Below are positions 1 to 10,169 of a stretch of DNA of 64,000 nt, one piece after another. The position numbers were made by a program, and so were the translations under genes. This DNA comes from Ehretia macrophylla. Lineage: Eukaryota; Streptophyta; Magnoliopsida; Boraginales; Ehretiaceae. Within the stretch, counting starts at the first letter, position 1. Each line of letters opens with the position of its first letter. The notes beneath the pieces are model-generated. The model made no database searches. It was not told the origin of the DNA and saw only the letters and a list, made by a program, of their open reading frames with translations. The DNA is taken from NCBI GenBank assembly GCA_037974665.1, contig CM075778.1:26664001-26728000 (forward strand), given 5' to 3'.

Positions 1-118
1 CCAAGTTGTAGCAGACTGAAAAACACCATTGCTGCCACCATCCCAAATGAATTCATCATCTCTCTCAGGCATGTAATAGTTCTTGTTTACATAAGAATGG
101 CTTATTCCTGCTTTGCTT
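1..118 (-). CDS. Possible partial exon of an unrecognised gene at the window edge
   Basis: Read on the minus strand, 118 bases are open to the window edge and follow a plausible acceptor (pyrimidine-rich stretch then TAG, with AG at 119-120). The peptide contains YVNKNYYMPERDDEF and IWDGGSNGVF, which looks like real protein rather than random AT-rich translation. I do not recognise the family. An ATG at 72 could instead be the start of a first exon, giving 24 open codons to the edge. If real, the gene runs leftward out of the window and is co-oriented with the receptor kinase. The evidence is only openness, a splice-like edge and composition, so it could be chance. Confidence 0.3.
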
Positions 119-524
119 CTAAACAGAGGAATTTTTCATCGAAACAATAGCCAGTTTGAACGGCCGTCTGTGGTGCCTATATTGTTATTAAAAAAAAGAT
201 AACAATTTAATTAAAAAGAGAGATATAGAAAGATAGCAATGTGATTAACGACAACCGTTTTTAAGACTTACATCTCTAAACAGATCAAATGATAATGGAA
301 GAGATCAGTCTGCACAACACAATATACAGACAACTAATGAAACAAGAAGAATGTTAAATAAAGCATCTCCCACAAGCCAACCATCAGAATTAACTCCACA
401 GGGCTAAGTGGAAGACATGAAAGAGAGAGAGGCTATGGTGACTGATTTTCTTTTCATGTTTTCAGTGAATTCCTCTCTGCAATTACAATGAAATAAAATG
501 CCAATTCTTCTCTTTCCATGGCAT
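119..524 (-). other. 3' flank of the receptor-kinase gene, probable 3' UTR
   Basis: This interval lies directly downstream of the ERU-like stop codon on the minus strand. It has no convincing ORF of its own and is AT-rich with short A and T runs. I infer that it holds the 3' UTR and polyadenylation region of the kinase gene; no cleavage site can be fixed by eye. Confidence 0.4.
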
Positions 525-3095
525 TTACCTCCCTTGAACTTCAGCAAATAAAGGGGCTCTCATGACACCGGATTCATCCGCGACATCAATTTTTAAGTCC
601 CCTTTGTTTTCTGTATTGCTTGGCTCTCCTAGATCAATGAGCTTGGCATTTTTCTGTTCTGGAGGTTCGGGTTGTGGATGCGCGTCCTGAAGCTGTAACG
701 CATACTCTAGATGCCACAAGACATCTCCCATAGTAGGCCTGTCAACACCATATTCTGCCAAACATTTCTCTGCTGCTTCGACAAACTTCCTCAATGCTTC
801 TGGACTAATGGTGCCGGTGATATGATGATCAATGATCTTCTCAAGTAAGCCCTTCCTGTGTTGTTGCATCGCCCATTCTGCCAAGTTAACCTGTTCTCTT
901 GGCAATGCTGGATCTAGAGCAGGCCTAGCACATAGTACCTCGAAAAGAACCACACCAAAAGAGTAGACATCAGATTTTTCTGTAAGCTGTTGTCTTCTGA
1001 AGTACTCAGGATCTAGATATCCGAAGCTACCCTTCACTGCTGTGCTAACGTGCGTTTGATCTAAAGAAGGTCCAGCTTTTGACAGGCCGAAATCTGAAAC
1101 CTTGGCAACAAAACTCTCATCCAGGAGAATGTTTGTTGTTTTAACATCGCGGTGTATGATCCCTTGTGCTGAACCTGTGTGGAGGTAATGCAATCCTCTG
1201 GCGGCACCAATGCAGATCTCAAGCCGTTGTCTCCAGGATAAAGGAGGCAAGTCTGATCCATAGATGTGATCGCGAAGAGGGCCATTGGCCATGTACTCAT
1301 AAACCAGGATCATTTCTGATTGTTCATCACAATATCCGATGAGTGACACTAGGTGTCGATGCCTGAGCTTGGAAAGCAGTTGTATTTCCGTCTGGAATTC
1401 GTTAATGCCTTGTGAAGATGATGGATTGCCTCGTTTTATGGCGAGCTTGGTTCCATCTGGCAATTCGCCAAGATAGACTTTCCCAAAGCCTCCAACACCA
1501 ACCACCGCGTTTTCATCAAAATTCTTTGTTGCTTCCTTCAATTCATTGAAGGTAAAATACCGGCCAAGATTGAGTCCTGATGATATAATACTGGAAAAAT
1601 TCGAGCTCTTGCTCTTGCTGGTCATGAAGCTGCAGTAACTGGCATTAAGCGGAAGCCACGATGAGAAAGTCTTTTGTTTCTCCCACCCTTTAGGCCGCCT
1701 TCTTCGCCTAAGGATTCCCATTACAAGTAACACTACTGCTGTTACCGCCATTGCTATCCCAATAGCACAAGCAATTTTCATCTTCTTAGATCTCACAAGA
1801 GGACCATGGTCATCAGAAGAGAATAGACCATCCAAGCTCCCAGCTGAATTGCTTAGCTTCATGACCTCCAAGCCATTGAGGATAGCATTTGGAATAGCTG
1901 ATGGAACATTAGAGCTAGGGCCGACTTGAACGATGATTGAACTGTTTGAGATTGCTGAGGCATTGATGACAAAATCTTTGTAATATGGAATGGCAAGCCC
2001 TGAGGTGAGTGTTGACAGATCAAGACTTGAAACACCCATTAGGCCATTAATGTATACATTGAAGTATAGCTCATTGGGACCTTTGCTCACAATGTCACAA
2101 AAATGTAATCTGATCAAGTAAGAAAAGCTTGGATCAACACTCATCTTCCAAGTAAGATTGAAATTCGGATTTGCCACGCCTGAATCTGCCATTTGATACG
2201 CGGTTGAATACACCCAATTTGGCGCAATCAAAGGGGTGGCACCACCATCTGGATAAGTAATCATATCGGGCGCAACAGATGCATTTTTAGCCCCTGGCTG
2301 AAACATCATGAACTGATTATCAGGCAGCCATGTCCTCCACAATGTATCATTTTTCGGGGTGATTGGCGGCCCTGCAACATTAACTCTGTAAGATACTTCA
2401 AGTGCGTACTTAGACAAGCCACTGAAATCACCAGCTGGAAACACTGCTGAGGCTGAATCCGTAACCAGATCGTCCGGTGCTGAAACAAGCTCAATGGCAT
2501 TGACAAATGCAACGGAATTTTTCAGAGGTGAAAATTTGAGGGTGAATTTATCTGATGTACAATTGATAAGGTACTCTTTGAACACCATTTTACTTCTATC
2601 CTTCATTGAAAAGTCATGAAGCAGAACAATATCATCAGTGCTAACTGTAAATGTAGCACTACTCAAATTATAGGATGGGTGAGGCAGAGGATAAAAATAT
2701 AGGCGTATCCAATGCCGGCCCGGACGAAAGATTAGAAACCTGTACATTGATTGATGGTGAAAGATTCTTGCGGTAAGGTATAAAGGATTGGCCGATGAAG
2801 CCGCAGAAGAAGAGATATTATCAGGAATGGACTTCATTGAAGTTAAGATATTCTCATCAGTGGAAAGATATGAAGCAGATTGAGGATCAGACTTAAATGT
2901 TCTACCATCATCAAGCAATGTGCTTTCAGGTGATCCACAATTGATTAGATAAACATCAGCAGGTGTAAAATTGACACCTGAAGAAGATTTGCCACCAATC
3001 ACTACATCAAGACTTGTGATACAAAGTAGGAAACAGACGACAACAACGAGGGAGAGAGGATGAGCTCTTGAGAGTTCATGTCTCGTTCCTCTCAT
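525..3095 (-). CDS. ERU: CrRLK1L receptor-like kinase, ERULUS/CAP1-like (malectin-like ectodomain)
   Basis: This is an intact, intronless 856-residue plasma-membrane receptor kinase of the CrRLK1L family, whose members sense RALF peptides and cell-wall state. A signal peptide lies near residues 10-35 (LSLVVVVCFLLCITSLDVV). A malectin-like ectodomain with many N-glycosylation sites follows at about 40-425. The transmembrane helix is 441-462, followed by a basic stop-transfer stretch. The kinase has its glycine loop at 533-540 (GVGGFG), ATP-binding Lys554, HRDVK at 648-652 (Asp650 catalytic, RD type) and DFG at 668-670, so it should be active. Passages such as RPGRHWIRLYFYPL, SAGSLDGLF and RRPKGWEKQKTFSSW match, from memory, Arabidopsis At5g61350 (ERULUS, also called CAP1), which acts in root-hair growth, better than THESEUS1 or FERONIA. 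Absence of introns is typical of the family. No break is seen. Orthology is inferred from recalled sequences and needs a tree. Confidence 0.9.
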   Translation of the reverse strand: MRGTRHELSRAHPLSLVVVVCFLLCITSLDVVIGGKSSSGVNFTPADVYLINCGSPESTLLDDGRTFKSDPQSASYLSTDENILTSMKSIPDNISSSAASSANPLYLTARIFHHQSMYRFLIFRPGRHWIRLYFYPLPHPSYNLSSATFTVSTDDIVLLHDFSMKDRSKMVFKEYLINCTSDKFTLKFSPLKNSVAFVNAIELVSAPDDLVTDSASAVFPAGDFSGLSKYALEVSYRVNVAGPPITPKNDTLWRTWLPDNQFMMFQPGAKNASVAPDMITYPDGGATPLIAPNWVYSTAYQMADSGVANPNFNLTWKMSVDPSFSYLIRLHFCDIVSKGPNELYFNVYINGLMGVSSLDLSTLTSGLAIPYYKDFVINASAISNSSIIVQVGPSSNVPSAIPNAILNGLEVMKLSNSAGSLDGLFSSDDHGPLVRSKKMKIACAIGIAMAVTAVVLLVMGILRRRRRPKGWEKQKTFSSWLPLNASYCSFMTSKSKSSNFSSIISSGLNLGRYFTFNELKEATKNFDENAVVGVGGFGKVYLGELPDGTKLAIKRGNPSSSQGINEFQTEIQLLSKLRHRHLVSLIGYCDEQSEMILVYEYMANGPLRDHIYGSDLPPLSWRQRLEICIGAARGLHYLHTGSAQGIIHRDVKTTNILLDESFVAKVSDFGLSKAGPSLDQTHVSTAVKGSFGYLDPEYFRRQQLTEKSDVYSFGVVLFEVLCARPALDPALPREQVNLAEWAMQQHRKGLLEKIIDHHITGTISPEALRKFVEAAEKCLAEYGVDRPTMGDVLWHLEYALQLQDAHPQPEPPEQKNAKLIDLGEPSNTENKGDLKIDVADESGVMRAPLFAEVQGR

Positions 3096-3296
3096 AACGT
3101 TGTAATGTTATCGAACAATCAAGGTCTTAAGCTGGTAATGATGAAAATGGTGGTGGTTTTGATGGAGGAGGCATATGGAAATGCTAAGGCAAAGAAAGAA
3201 GGTTTTTGGTATGTTTGTAGGAATAAGAAGATGGATTTGTATGCGGGAATGTACGTGAAATGAAAAGATGGTTGTTGGATGCATGTATGGGAGGAA

Positions 3297-3990
3297 CGTG
3301 CAGACTTGTAATGTGTAATAGAGCTTCTTGATGACTGAAGAGTCTATTTTTAGAAAAATACTTGAGGGTAATGTTTTTGGATTCTCTCCTAACATATAAC
3401 ATTATAAGAGAGTTTTGGTAATGCTGAATTGTACATATTATTTCATCTTAACTGTATTATAGTTGATCACGGTCGGCTCAATTAGATCACTTTCATGACA
3501 TTATATAACATTATGAAATGATCCAAATCCCAACTCTTGTAATGCTTAATAGAGCTTCTTGATAACTAAAGAGTCTGTTTTGAGAAAAATCTCTTGTAGT
3601 ATGTAACATTACGAGGAAAATCCAATAATACTGAATTTTTCAAATTATTTAACTGTAATTTTATTATTAGTTTACTATTATTGAATCTCTGTCATAACAC
3701 GTTATAATATTACGAGGTGATCCAAGTCCGTGAAAAACAAAGGGAGAGTCAACTTTGATGCATCAGATACCTCTCCTTTTTGTGTTTTTCATTTTTTATA
3801 TAATTACCATATAACATGCTATTATAATATTATAACGTTATGAAGGGATCTAAAAATATTGAAGCATAACGTTTTCGGATCTATCGTAACATGTAACACT
3901 ATAACGAAAACTTGTTGGTATTGAATTTTCTATATTTTTCTTATTACTATTGAATTTCTGTAATAACGTTATAACGTTACGAGGAAATCC
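3297..3990. repeat. Diverged tandem repeat with AACGTT palindromes upstream of the kinase gene
   Basis: A block beginning with TAATAGAGCTTCTTGAT at about 3317 recurs at about 3546, so two units of roughly 230 bp lie head to tail. Weaker repeats continue to about 3990. The recurring core is an imperfect palindrome of the type ATAACGTTATAACGTTACGAGG followed by RATCCAA (for example near 3700, 3830, 3885 and 3970). It lies about 0.2-0.9 kb upstream of the ERU-like start. I do not recognise it as a named transposon; it could be a decayed foldback element. Confidence 0.6.
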
Positions 3991-4429
3991 AAAATCAAAA
4001 ATAAGAAAGAGTGAGTCAACTGGGAGGCCTCTGATAACTGTCTTTTTTTGTTTTTTTATAACTACCAACTATCAGCCTAGTCAAAACCGCGTTTCCAACT
4101 GGGAATGAATAGTGGGGAGGATGTTTTTAATTAGTTGACCTTTAACAAGGGTTTGCTGCTAAATATGATAATAATATAGGCATAATTATTACTTTTTTTT
4201 TCTTCTATAGATGAGAATTTGGATAGTAAATAATGTTGAGGGTCAGAAGGCCTATGCTTTGGATAATAAAGAATGTTTTAGATAACTGAATTTGAAAAAC
4301 TGGCCGTCTTTATAGCCAAAAATCAATTTAAGAATAAATTTATAACAACTCGTCTTATATTGTTTATGCAAAAGATATATCTTCAATTTATAATAATTAG
4401 AATTCACTAATACTATCACTATTACTTAA

Positions 4430-4880
4430 CATTTTGAGTTACTTGATTAGGTTCAATATGTTGACAGATAAATAATTAGATATGAATTAAGGTGGTATCA
4501 ATGTGGTCTTCTCACTATTTGGTGGTCCTCGTCGTTATCAATTTATGTTATGTCCTCAACGTGTTCAATTTACGTTACAGGTGGTATCAATGTGGTCTTC
4601 CCATTATTTGGTGGTCTTGGACATGTCGAATGTATAATGACTTAAGTATTGTTATATAAAGGATATGTATTGAATTTATAATTACTTAAATTTTCTAGTC
4701 AAAGTGGAGTTAAGGGAGAGAGTTTGAAACATCTTGTCTCACATTGATTTTGTAAATAATATGTGTGTGTATTTCATAATGACTCGTTCACTGTTATTGT
4801 TGTCACATACTTAAGTATTTTGAGTTATTTAATTAAATTCAATATGTTGACAAACTAATAGTTAGACATAAATTGTTACG
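4430..4880. repeat. Two pairs of short direct repeats in intergenic DNA
   Basis: GGTGGTATCAATGTGGTCTT occurs at about 4490 and again at about 4579. A second pair built on TTCAATATGTTGACA lies at about 4451 and 4838. The units are imperfect copies, with no ORF and no clear terminal structure. I do not recognise the element. Confidence 0.5.
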
Positions 4881-5799
4881 AAAATAGATAAGTGGATTTG
4901 TAGTAGCGCACCAGTATAATAAATTATGTTTGGTCGCATGAACATTAACCCAGAATTCTTTATCCATTGATCACATTGAGTTCTCTTTGAACCTAACATG
5001 GGTTTTTCATTTTTTCACACCCCACCCCACTAGTCCCCCACCCTTATGAGATTTAAACCTTGAGTCTGAATTGTCAGAGAGAGTAGTTAAGTTATTCTTG
5101 AATCTCAACCTAATATGAATATTAAGATTTAAAAAATTAGGAAGCGAGTCAAAACTACGGACATAATAGTATATAACTATATTAGGAAAAGATCAAGTTA
5201 CCTTTTTACTACTATTCAAGTGTTATTTATACTATTAGATATGAGATCTTCATGAATATGTCATGGTCCCTATAAATTTGGGCGAATCTTACTCGTGGAC
5301 AGGTCGTCATTAGTTATGGACACGGTATCATTAGTTAGTTGAGATAGATTGGACTCGGACTGGTCCCGAGGAGTTCTTGTTCCGAGCCCAAGGTTAAACA
5401 CTGCTTATATCCATGAATCCATGGATCGGGTCTCTAATACACTTATTAAGCAGCTCAATCAGTATTCCACGAATCGGCTATTTTACCCATATCAAGACCA
5501 AAACTACAAGATGCACCACATACATGCCTGCAAACAAAGGCAAGAAATAACTCTAGTGGCACCAAAAAAGTATTTGAAGAAAAGAACTTGTCTCAAAGGA
5601 AAATGCTATTTTCCATCAATGAGACATATGCTCTATAATGCAAAGACTCAATTCTCCTTCGAGGCAAAACTAAATGTACTAACAGAGGACACGTCTTTTA
5701 ACAGAAATGCGTAACGCTGTCCATATAGTTCTCAAGTTTTGCCAAAAGTAACAGGCTAACAAGTTGTACAAAGGAGAGGAAACAAGAAGGAGAACATTC
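4881..5799. other. Intergenic DNA without a supported gene
   Basis: AT-rich sequence. The only long open frame (5349-5714, 121 codons, plus strand) has no recognisable domain and is not flanked by gene-like signals, so I do not call it a gene. Nothing else is visible. Confidence 0.5.
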
Positions 5800-5888
5800 A
5801 AGATAAAGAATGCCACTTTTATGGATTGTGGATCAAAGAATATTGAACAGATTGTAAATTGTCATAGCTTTATAACTGGAAAACCCAA
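5800..5888 (-). pseudogene. Fragment of the LON/RING gene 3' UTR (third copy)
   Basis: The stretch reading AAAGAATGCCACTT, then ATCAAAGAATATTGAACAG and ATTGTCATAGCT, matches the 3' UTR region just past the last exon of the LON/RING gene at 30965-31030 and its decayed copy at 8578-8680. It holds no coding sequence. It appears to be the smallest of three related copies between the kinase gene and the LON/RING gene. Confidence 0.6.
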
Positions 5889-6489
5889 AAACAAAAAGAT
5901 CACGACCACGGTCATTCTCTAAAGAAAGAGGGACCTTCTCCGGTTACTGGCATACTAAAAAGAAGTTGGGTAAGTATTGGTTGATGGTGATCCAGCGTTG
6001 AAAGGGAAAAATACTTCGAAGATGAATATAATACGGATCAATGTGCTGGTGAGTGAATACATGAGTGAAATGTGAATTAAAAAAAATGGAAATGTATATG
6101 AATTGTGATTTTGTGCGGAGAACTATTGGAGAGATTTTCTCCTCCCAAGAACAAAGGACTTGGAACGGGTTTTATTTTTAGTAAGGTCTGATTGTTATAC
6201 CTAAGTCATAAAATTTACATTAGTTAATTATTTTTGCTTTAAAAATAATAAAATTAATTTATCAATAAATGCTAAAAATGATTAATAAATGCAATCAAAT
6301 AAACACTAAACACCTTCTCAAAATGCATAAATTATGTTCATAAAATACAAACACATCAACAATCAGTCGTGGAAGAAAAGAAAAATTAAACAATCATTCT
6401 TGGGGAAGTCTCTCCCCTTTTATCCTTCTCCAGCAAGAGTTGAAGCCTGTATGGGATTTGACTAAGATCTCTAGGTTAGAACCATTGTT
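5889..6489. other. Intergenic DNA without a supported gene
   Basis: AT-rich, no open frame with a recognisable domain, no terminal repeats. I see nothing in it. Confidence 0.5.
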
Positions 6490-6765
6490 GCAAGTCAAAA
6501 TTGACTAACCAATCCGCATTGATTCGTTTCACGATAAACATGTGATATGTGGTCAAACTCATGCCTCTGGAGTATGCTTTTACAATCTTCCACCATCAAC
6601 TTAAGAGGATTGTTACAATATGTGTCTCCCTTGAGTAGCTCAATTGCAGCACATGAATCGATTTCAATATGTAACTGTATTATTCCCAAAGCATCTGCTA
6701 ATCTTAGCCCTTCTCAAAAAGCTGAAATTTTTGCCTTCATGTTCGTAGCAAAGCTCAGATTAATT
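6490..6765 (-). pseudogene. RNase H-like domain fragment (RVT_3 type), probably from a LINE
   Basis: The minus strand encodes IQLHIEIDSCAAIELLKG and later DCKSILQRHEFDHISHVYRE. This is the plant RNase H-like signature (IE-x-DS core, then the S-HV-RE-N end) found at the C-terminus of many plant LINE reverse transcriptases and in related orphan genes. Upstream of position 6689 the same domain continues in another frame (LRLADALG). At the end, the frame after NQC is shifted by one base relative to the expected ADWL, which holds the last catalytic aspartate. It is a domain fragment with at least two frame changes and no start, so a pseudogene. Confidence 0.7.
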
Positions 6766-7377
6766 GTGATCAAGTGATTGAATGGACATACTTTGTTTTA
6801 CGCTTGAGGATTAATAAAAGGAAAAAAATTGTTTTACGCTCGAGTTGATTTATTTATCTTTTTGTTAGATAATTTGTGATGGTCTTTTGTCTACATACAA
6901 TAATTCTTCTATAATTTTAATGTTTTATTGGATAAAATCAACGATGATCTATAATTTATAAGATAATAGTTCATTTGTTTGGGTTGTATGCTTCTTATGA
7001 CGGCTTATTAGATATTAAATTGTCAAAATGCTCAATACTAATTATTTTAATATCATTGTTGGTGTACGATAATAGATAAAGATGCTTGACATGTGACTAG
7101 TTTTGTTGTGCTCTATTTTGCCAAGGCATCTTTTACACAAACTTTGTGCCGTCAAATCGTTTTGTTGTGTTTGACATGGTATTTGTGTAATATTTTATAG
7201 GTGGCTCCTATTAGTTCATGGTATACATATCTAAAATCAATCAAGTAGTACATGATTTTAGAAGTAGTTTTTACAGGTTCAAGAGGTGGCTCCTACTGCC
7301 TTTTTGGTGTTGTACCACTTTATCCCGCATAGCTTTTAGTTCTTGCACTGGCTAGTGACCGATTCTAAAAACCATTA
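6766..7377. other. Intergenic DNA without a supported gene
   Basis: AT-rich. A short motif (GTTTTACGCT) is repeated near 6797 and 6831. No gene or element boundary can be supported. Confidence 0.4.
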
Positions 7378-8424
7378 TGTCACGCCCTAACCCCAGCTTC
7401 AGCCAAATAATCCCACAGATGGACATGAAACAACTTGGAAGCAGGTTCTGTTGAATTATTATCATAGATTTAAACAGCACAACCATATTATAATTGAAAG
7501 GACCGTAACAAGGATTCTCATAGCCATAATGATCTGACATCTTCTGATACACAAGATCATCGAAGAGGCAAGTGTAGAGCATACTCATGTCATTGGTGAC
7601 GGATAGGATAGATAATAGCCTAAGAGAGGCAAGCTTTCGAATAAAGAAAAGTTTAGAAGGCTATGGATAAGAAAACAAGAATGAATGTTTTTTATTCCAG
7701 TCGATTCTACCATTCATTTACATAAGACAGGGGAAGTGGTGAGACCAGCATACATCAATAATAGAGATACATGTGACTCACATGATTCTCTGGTACATAT
7801 ATCCAAACAACTTTTAAAAGTAAAAGTAAACTTGACACGAAAAGTAAATCACACTACACGTACAAGTTAGAACATGTCTCCAGAAAGTCAAAATAAATTA
7901 AAGTTCGATATACACATAATTTTTATATAATACATGTATAATCATACATATGTGAAATTGTTTATTATTATTATTTTTTTGTATGGATCTGCTTAGAAAT
8001 ACATGAAATTGATTTTCATTCCCTTATTTGCTCGAGTTATCACAAGGGATCGAACTTGTTATCAGGAGTAGAAACTAATTTTGGTATTTGCACTAGTTTC
8101 TAATTATTAATCGAAATGCAATTTATATGTAATATATAAGGTGGATGGTCGAGATTATCCTTTCAAAATCTAACCAGCTCGCTTTTTTGCCTAATCACCC
8201 ATTTCAAAAGTTAACCCACCTTCAATATTGAATAATTGAGGCTTACCATGTAACACATTAGCTGGCACATTAGAGATCATTTGTTTAGATTGGTTAGCTA
8301 CTATTACACACTATTGATGACAAAATTATATTAATTGTAACAGCTCATGTCTTTTTCAAAATTCAAAAACATCATATTAACAAATGACAGGAGAAAAGGA
8401 AATTTTCACCATAAAATAAAACCC
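7378..8424 (-). mobile_element. Possible LTR-derived fossil, reverse orientation
   Basis: The interval opens with TGTCACGCCCTAACCCC, which resembles the reverse-complemented 3' end of the gypsy LTRs in this window (those read TGTCACGCCCCGACCCC at 51513). Beyond that opening I cannot align it to the other LTRs, and no second boundary or target duplication is visible. The rest has no supported ORF. It may be the outer part of the same decayed LTR that ends near 9361. Confidence 0.3.
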
Positions 8425-8815
8425 TCCAAATAATCTTCCCTCCTTTTTTGAATAATATGTTGCAAAAGAAGTATTTGACTTGAGACTCAGTGGGCTACTC
8501 ACCTAGTAGTTGGGATGTCAACGATCAAGTCTCATCCGGGGTGAAAAAAAAAAAGGATCTGACTAAAGTACAATCAGGATAAAGAATGCCAATTATATAG
8601 GGTGCTAAGTGAACTATGAACATTGAATCAAAGAACATTTAACAGACTGTACATTGTCATAGCTATACAAATGAAAAAGATTGTAAAATTGATTAGTTAC
8701 ATGTTAGTTAATCAAGCCGATAATCTAGCGCTTCTACGGCAAATATTGGAGTGCACGTACTATTCTCTGCAAAAAGTAACAATAACATGGTTAGCTACAT
8801 CGACACAAATTGAAG
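8425..8815 (-). pseudogene. Decayed copy of the last exon and 3' flank of the LON/RING gene
   Basis: This block matches 30825-31150 with many substitutions and a different middle. It includes TTCCCTCC then AAGTATTTGACT, the 3' UTR words, and the terminal exon. On the minus strand an acceptor TTTTTGCAG (about 8772-8780) is followed by AGAATAGTACGTGCACTCC, which translates to RIVRAL against RIRRAL in the intact gene, and then stops after ten codons where the intact exon has 21. About 35 bases of the preceding intron also match. Only the gene end is present, so it is a truncated duplicate and not a retrocopy, because intron sequence is retained. Confidence 0.75.
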
Positions 8816-9361
8816 ATGTGGTAATGGAGAAAAAGTAAAAAAGAATTTCTCGATAAACATATACTATGACACACACAAACTTAACCACTAATTTAGTTTT
8901 AATAACTATTGATTATGACTTGTTCTTAACTTGCAATGCACTTAGTCACAAGAATATCTTCAATAGCATTCAATGGCTTATAAACTTACAACATCTAATA
9001 CTTAGCATATAACCAACATATTATCCAACTTACAATACAATACAAGTGCACAATAATAACATAACTAAACATGGAGCAAGATTAGTAAGTAAATCACGGC
9101 AAAGGGGCTGTCCACTATCACATACCTGCTGCACAAACTCTATTTTATTGATTTAATTAACCTATCTATTGTGCTCTAAAAATTATGAAATTTTGCAGAG
9201 ACATAGTTCTTCAAGTGTAGATAGTTTTAGAATTAAATAAAACTCAATTTGGAGTTATATTCATTGAGTTATACCTCTAAGAACAGACCCTGCGCTATCT
9301 GTCCAATCATTTCCTAGTAATTATCGATTTATTTCGACTCGCCTCTGGCACGACTATTACA
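8816..9361 (-). mobile_element. Decayed LTR fragment, reverse orientation
   Basis: A passage around 9215-9300 (AACTCAATTTGGAGTT, then TTGAGTTATACC, then CTGCGCTATCTGTCC) resembles the conserved part of the gypsy LTR seen in reverse at 52895-52970. The block ends ATTACA at 9361, as the reverse-oriented solo LTR ends TTACA at 54007, and abuts Athila-like coding sequence. It is very diverged and its other boundary is unclear. A fossil, older than the other LTRs here. Confidence 0.4.
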
Positions 9362-10169
9362 GTTCTTGTAGGAATCAGCTCATTGTTTTCATTTTTCACA
9401 ACTGTCATTCCTCTTTTTTTGGGTACAACTTGTACCGGACTCACCCATGAGTTATATGAGATTTGGTAAATAACTCCTGCATCTAACCACTTCGAAACTT
9501 CTTTTCTCACCACCTCTTTCATGGTCGGGTTGAGTCACCTTTGTGCTTCAATAGATGGGTTGCATAGATGGACGAATGCCCTTGATATCCGCCAAAGACC
9601 AACCAATTGCAGACTTGTGTTTCCTAAGCACTCTCAATAACTTATCTTCTTCTTCTTGAGAGAGCGAAGAAGAAATAATTACTGGAAGAGTGACTGATTC
9701 TGTGACGCCCGGGACCTGAATGTAATATTTATTTTACTAATTGGCAAATATTTGTTTGCATTAATTGGCTTGTGCGTGATAGCATTGCGTTTGAAGTAAG
9801 TAAGATTAGTGATGATAGGAGTAGATTACATGATTAATAATATATTGGATGCATTTAGTGGACATTTTAGTGGGCTATAGGATGATTAAAATGAAATTGG
9901 GCTTAGTTATTTCTTTAATTTCAACCCAAGGCCCAATTAGCCCACTTAGCAATATAAGATTAAAAAAAAAATCAAAGAAGACTCTAGAGAATGGAGGAGA
10001 AAATCGGATGACAGATTCGCCCAGGTATGTATAGTGCAAGTACACTGGTAATGGCTTTAGCTCCAAGACTGGTAGCTGCTCAATTGACAGGATGGGACAT
10101 GAAGACCCTTGTCCCAACTCTTCAAAATATTATTTTTTGTTTGGTTCAAACAAATCCATCCAGCACAAA
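9362..10169 (-). mobile_element. Athila-like Ty3/gypsy element A, reverse-transcriptase part
   Basis: Minus-strand fossil of the Athila group. It shows the start of the reverse-transcriptase region (EVVRKEVSKWLDAGVIY, SWVSPVQVVPKK) and the linker that precedes it (LELKPLPVYLHYTYLG). It is the downstream half of the same element whose gag and protease lie at 18995-20918; a chromovirus separates the halves. A 313-bp insert also sits in it (9701-10013). The element is broken in many places and has no LTR of its own that I can assign with confidence. Confidence 0.8.
9701..10013 (+). mobile_element. 313-bp LTR-like insertion (short solo LTR or TRIM-like)
   Basis: It begins TGTGACGCCCGGGACC and ends GGATGACA, so it has the TG...CA ends of an LTR. 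It is bounded by perfect 5-bp direct repeats GATTC (9696-9700 and 10014-10018). Athila coding similarity is found on both sides of it, which supports a clean insertion. It carries no ORF. The family is uncertain: it could be a short solo LTR or an internally shortened one. Confidence 0.75.

Noticed and set aside
5349-5714. 121-codon open frame on the plus strand
   Set aside because: No recognised domain, no gene-like flanks; residue use is that of random AT-rich DNA.
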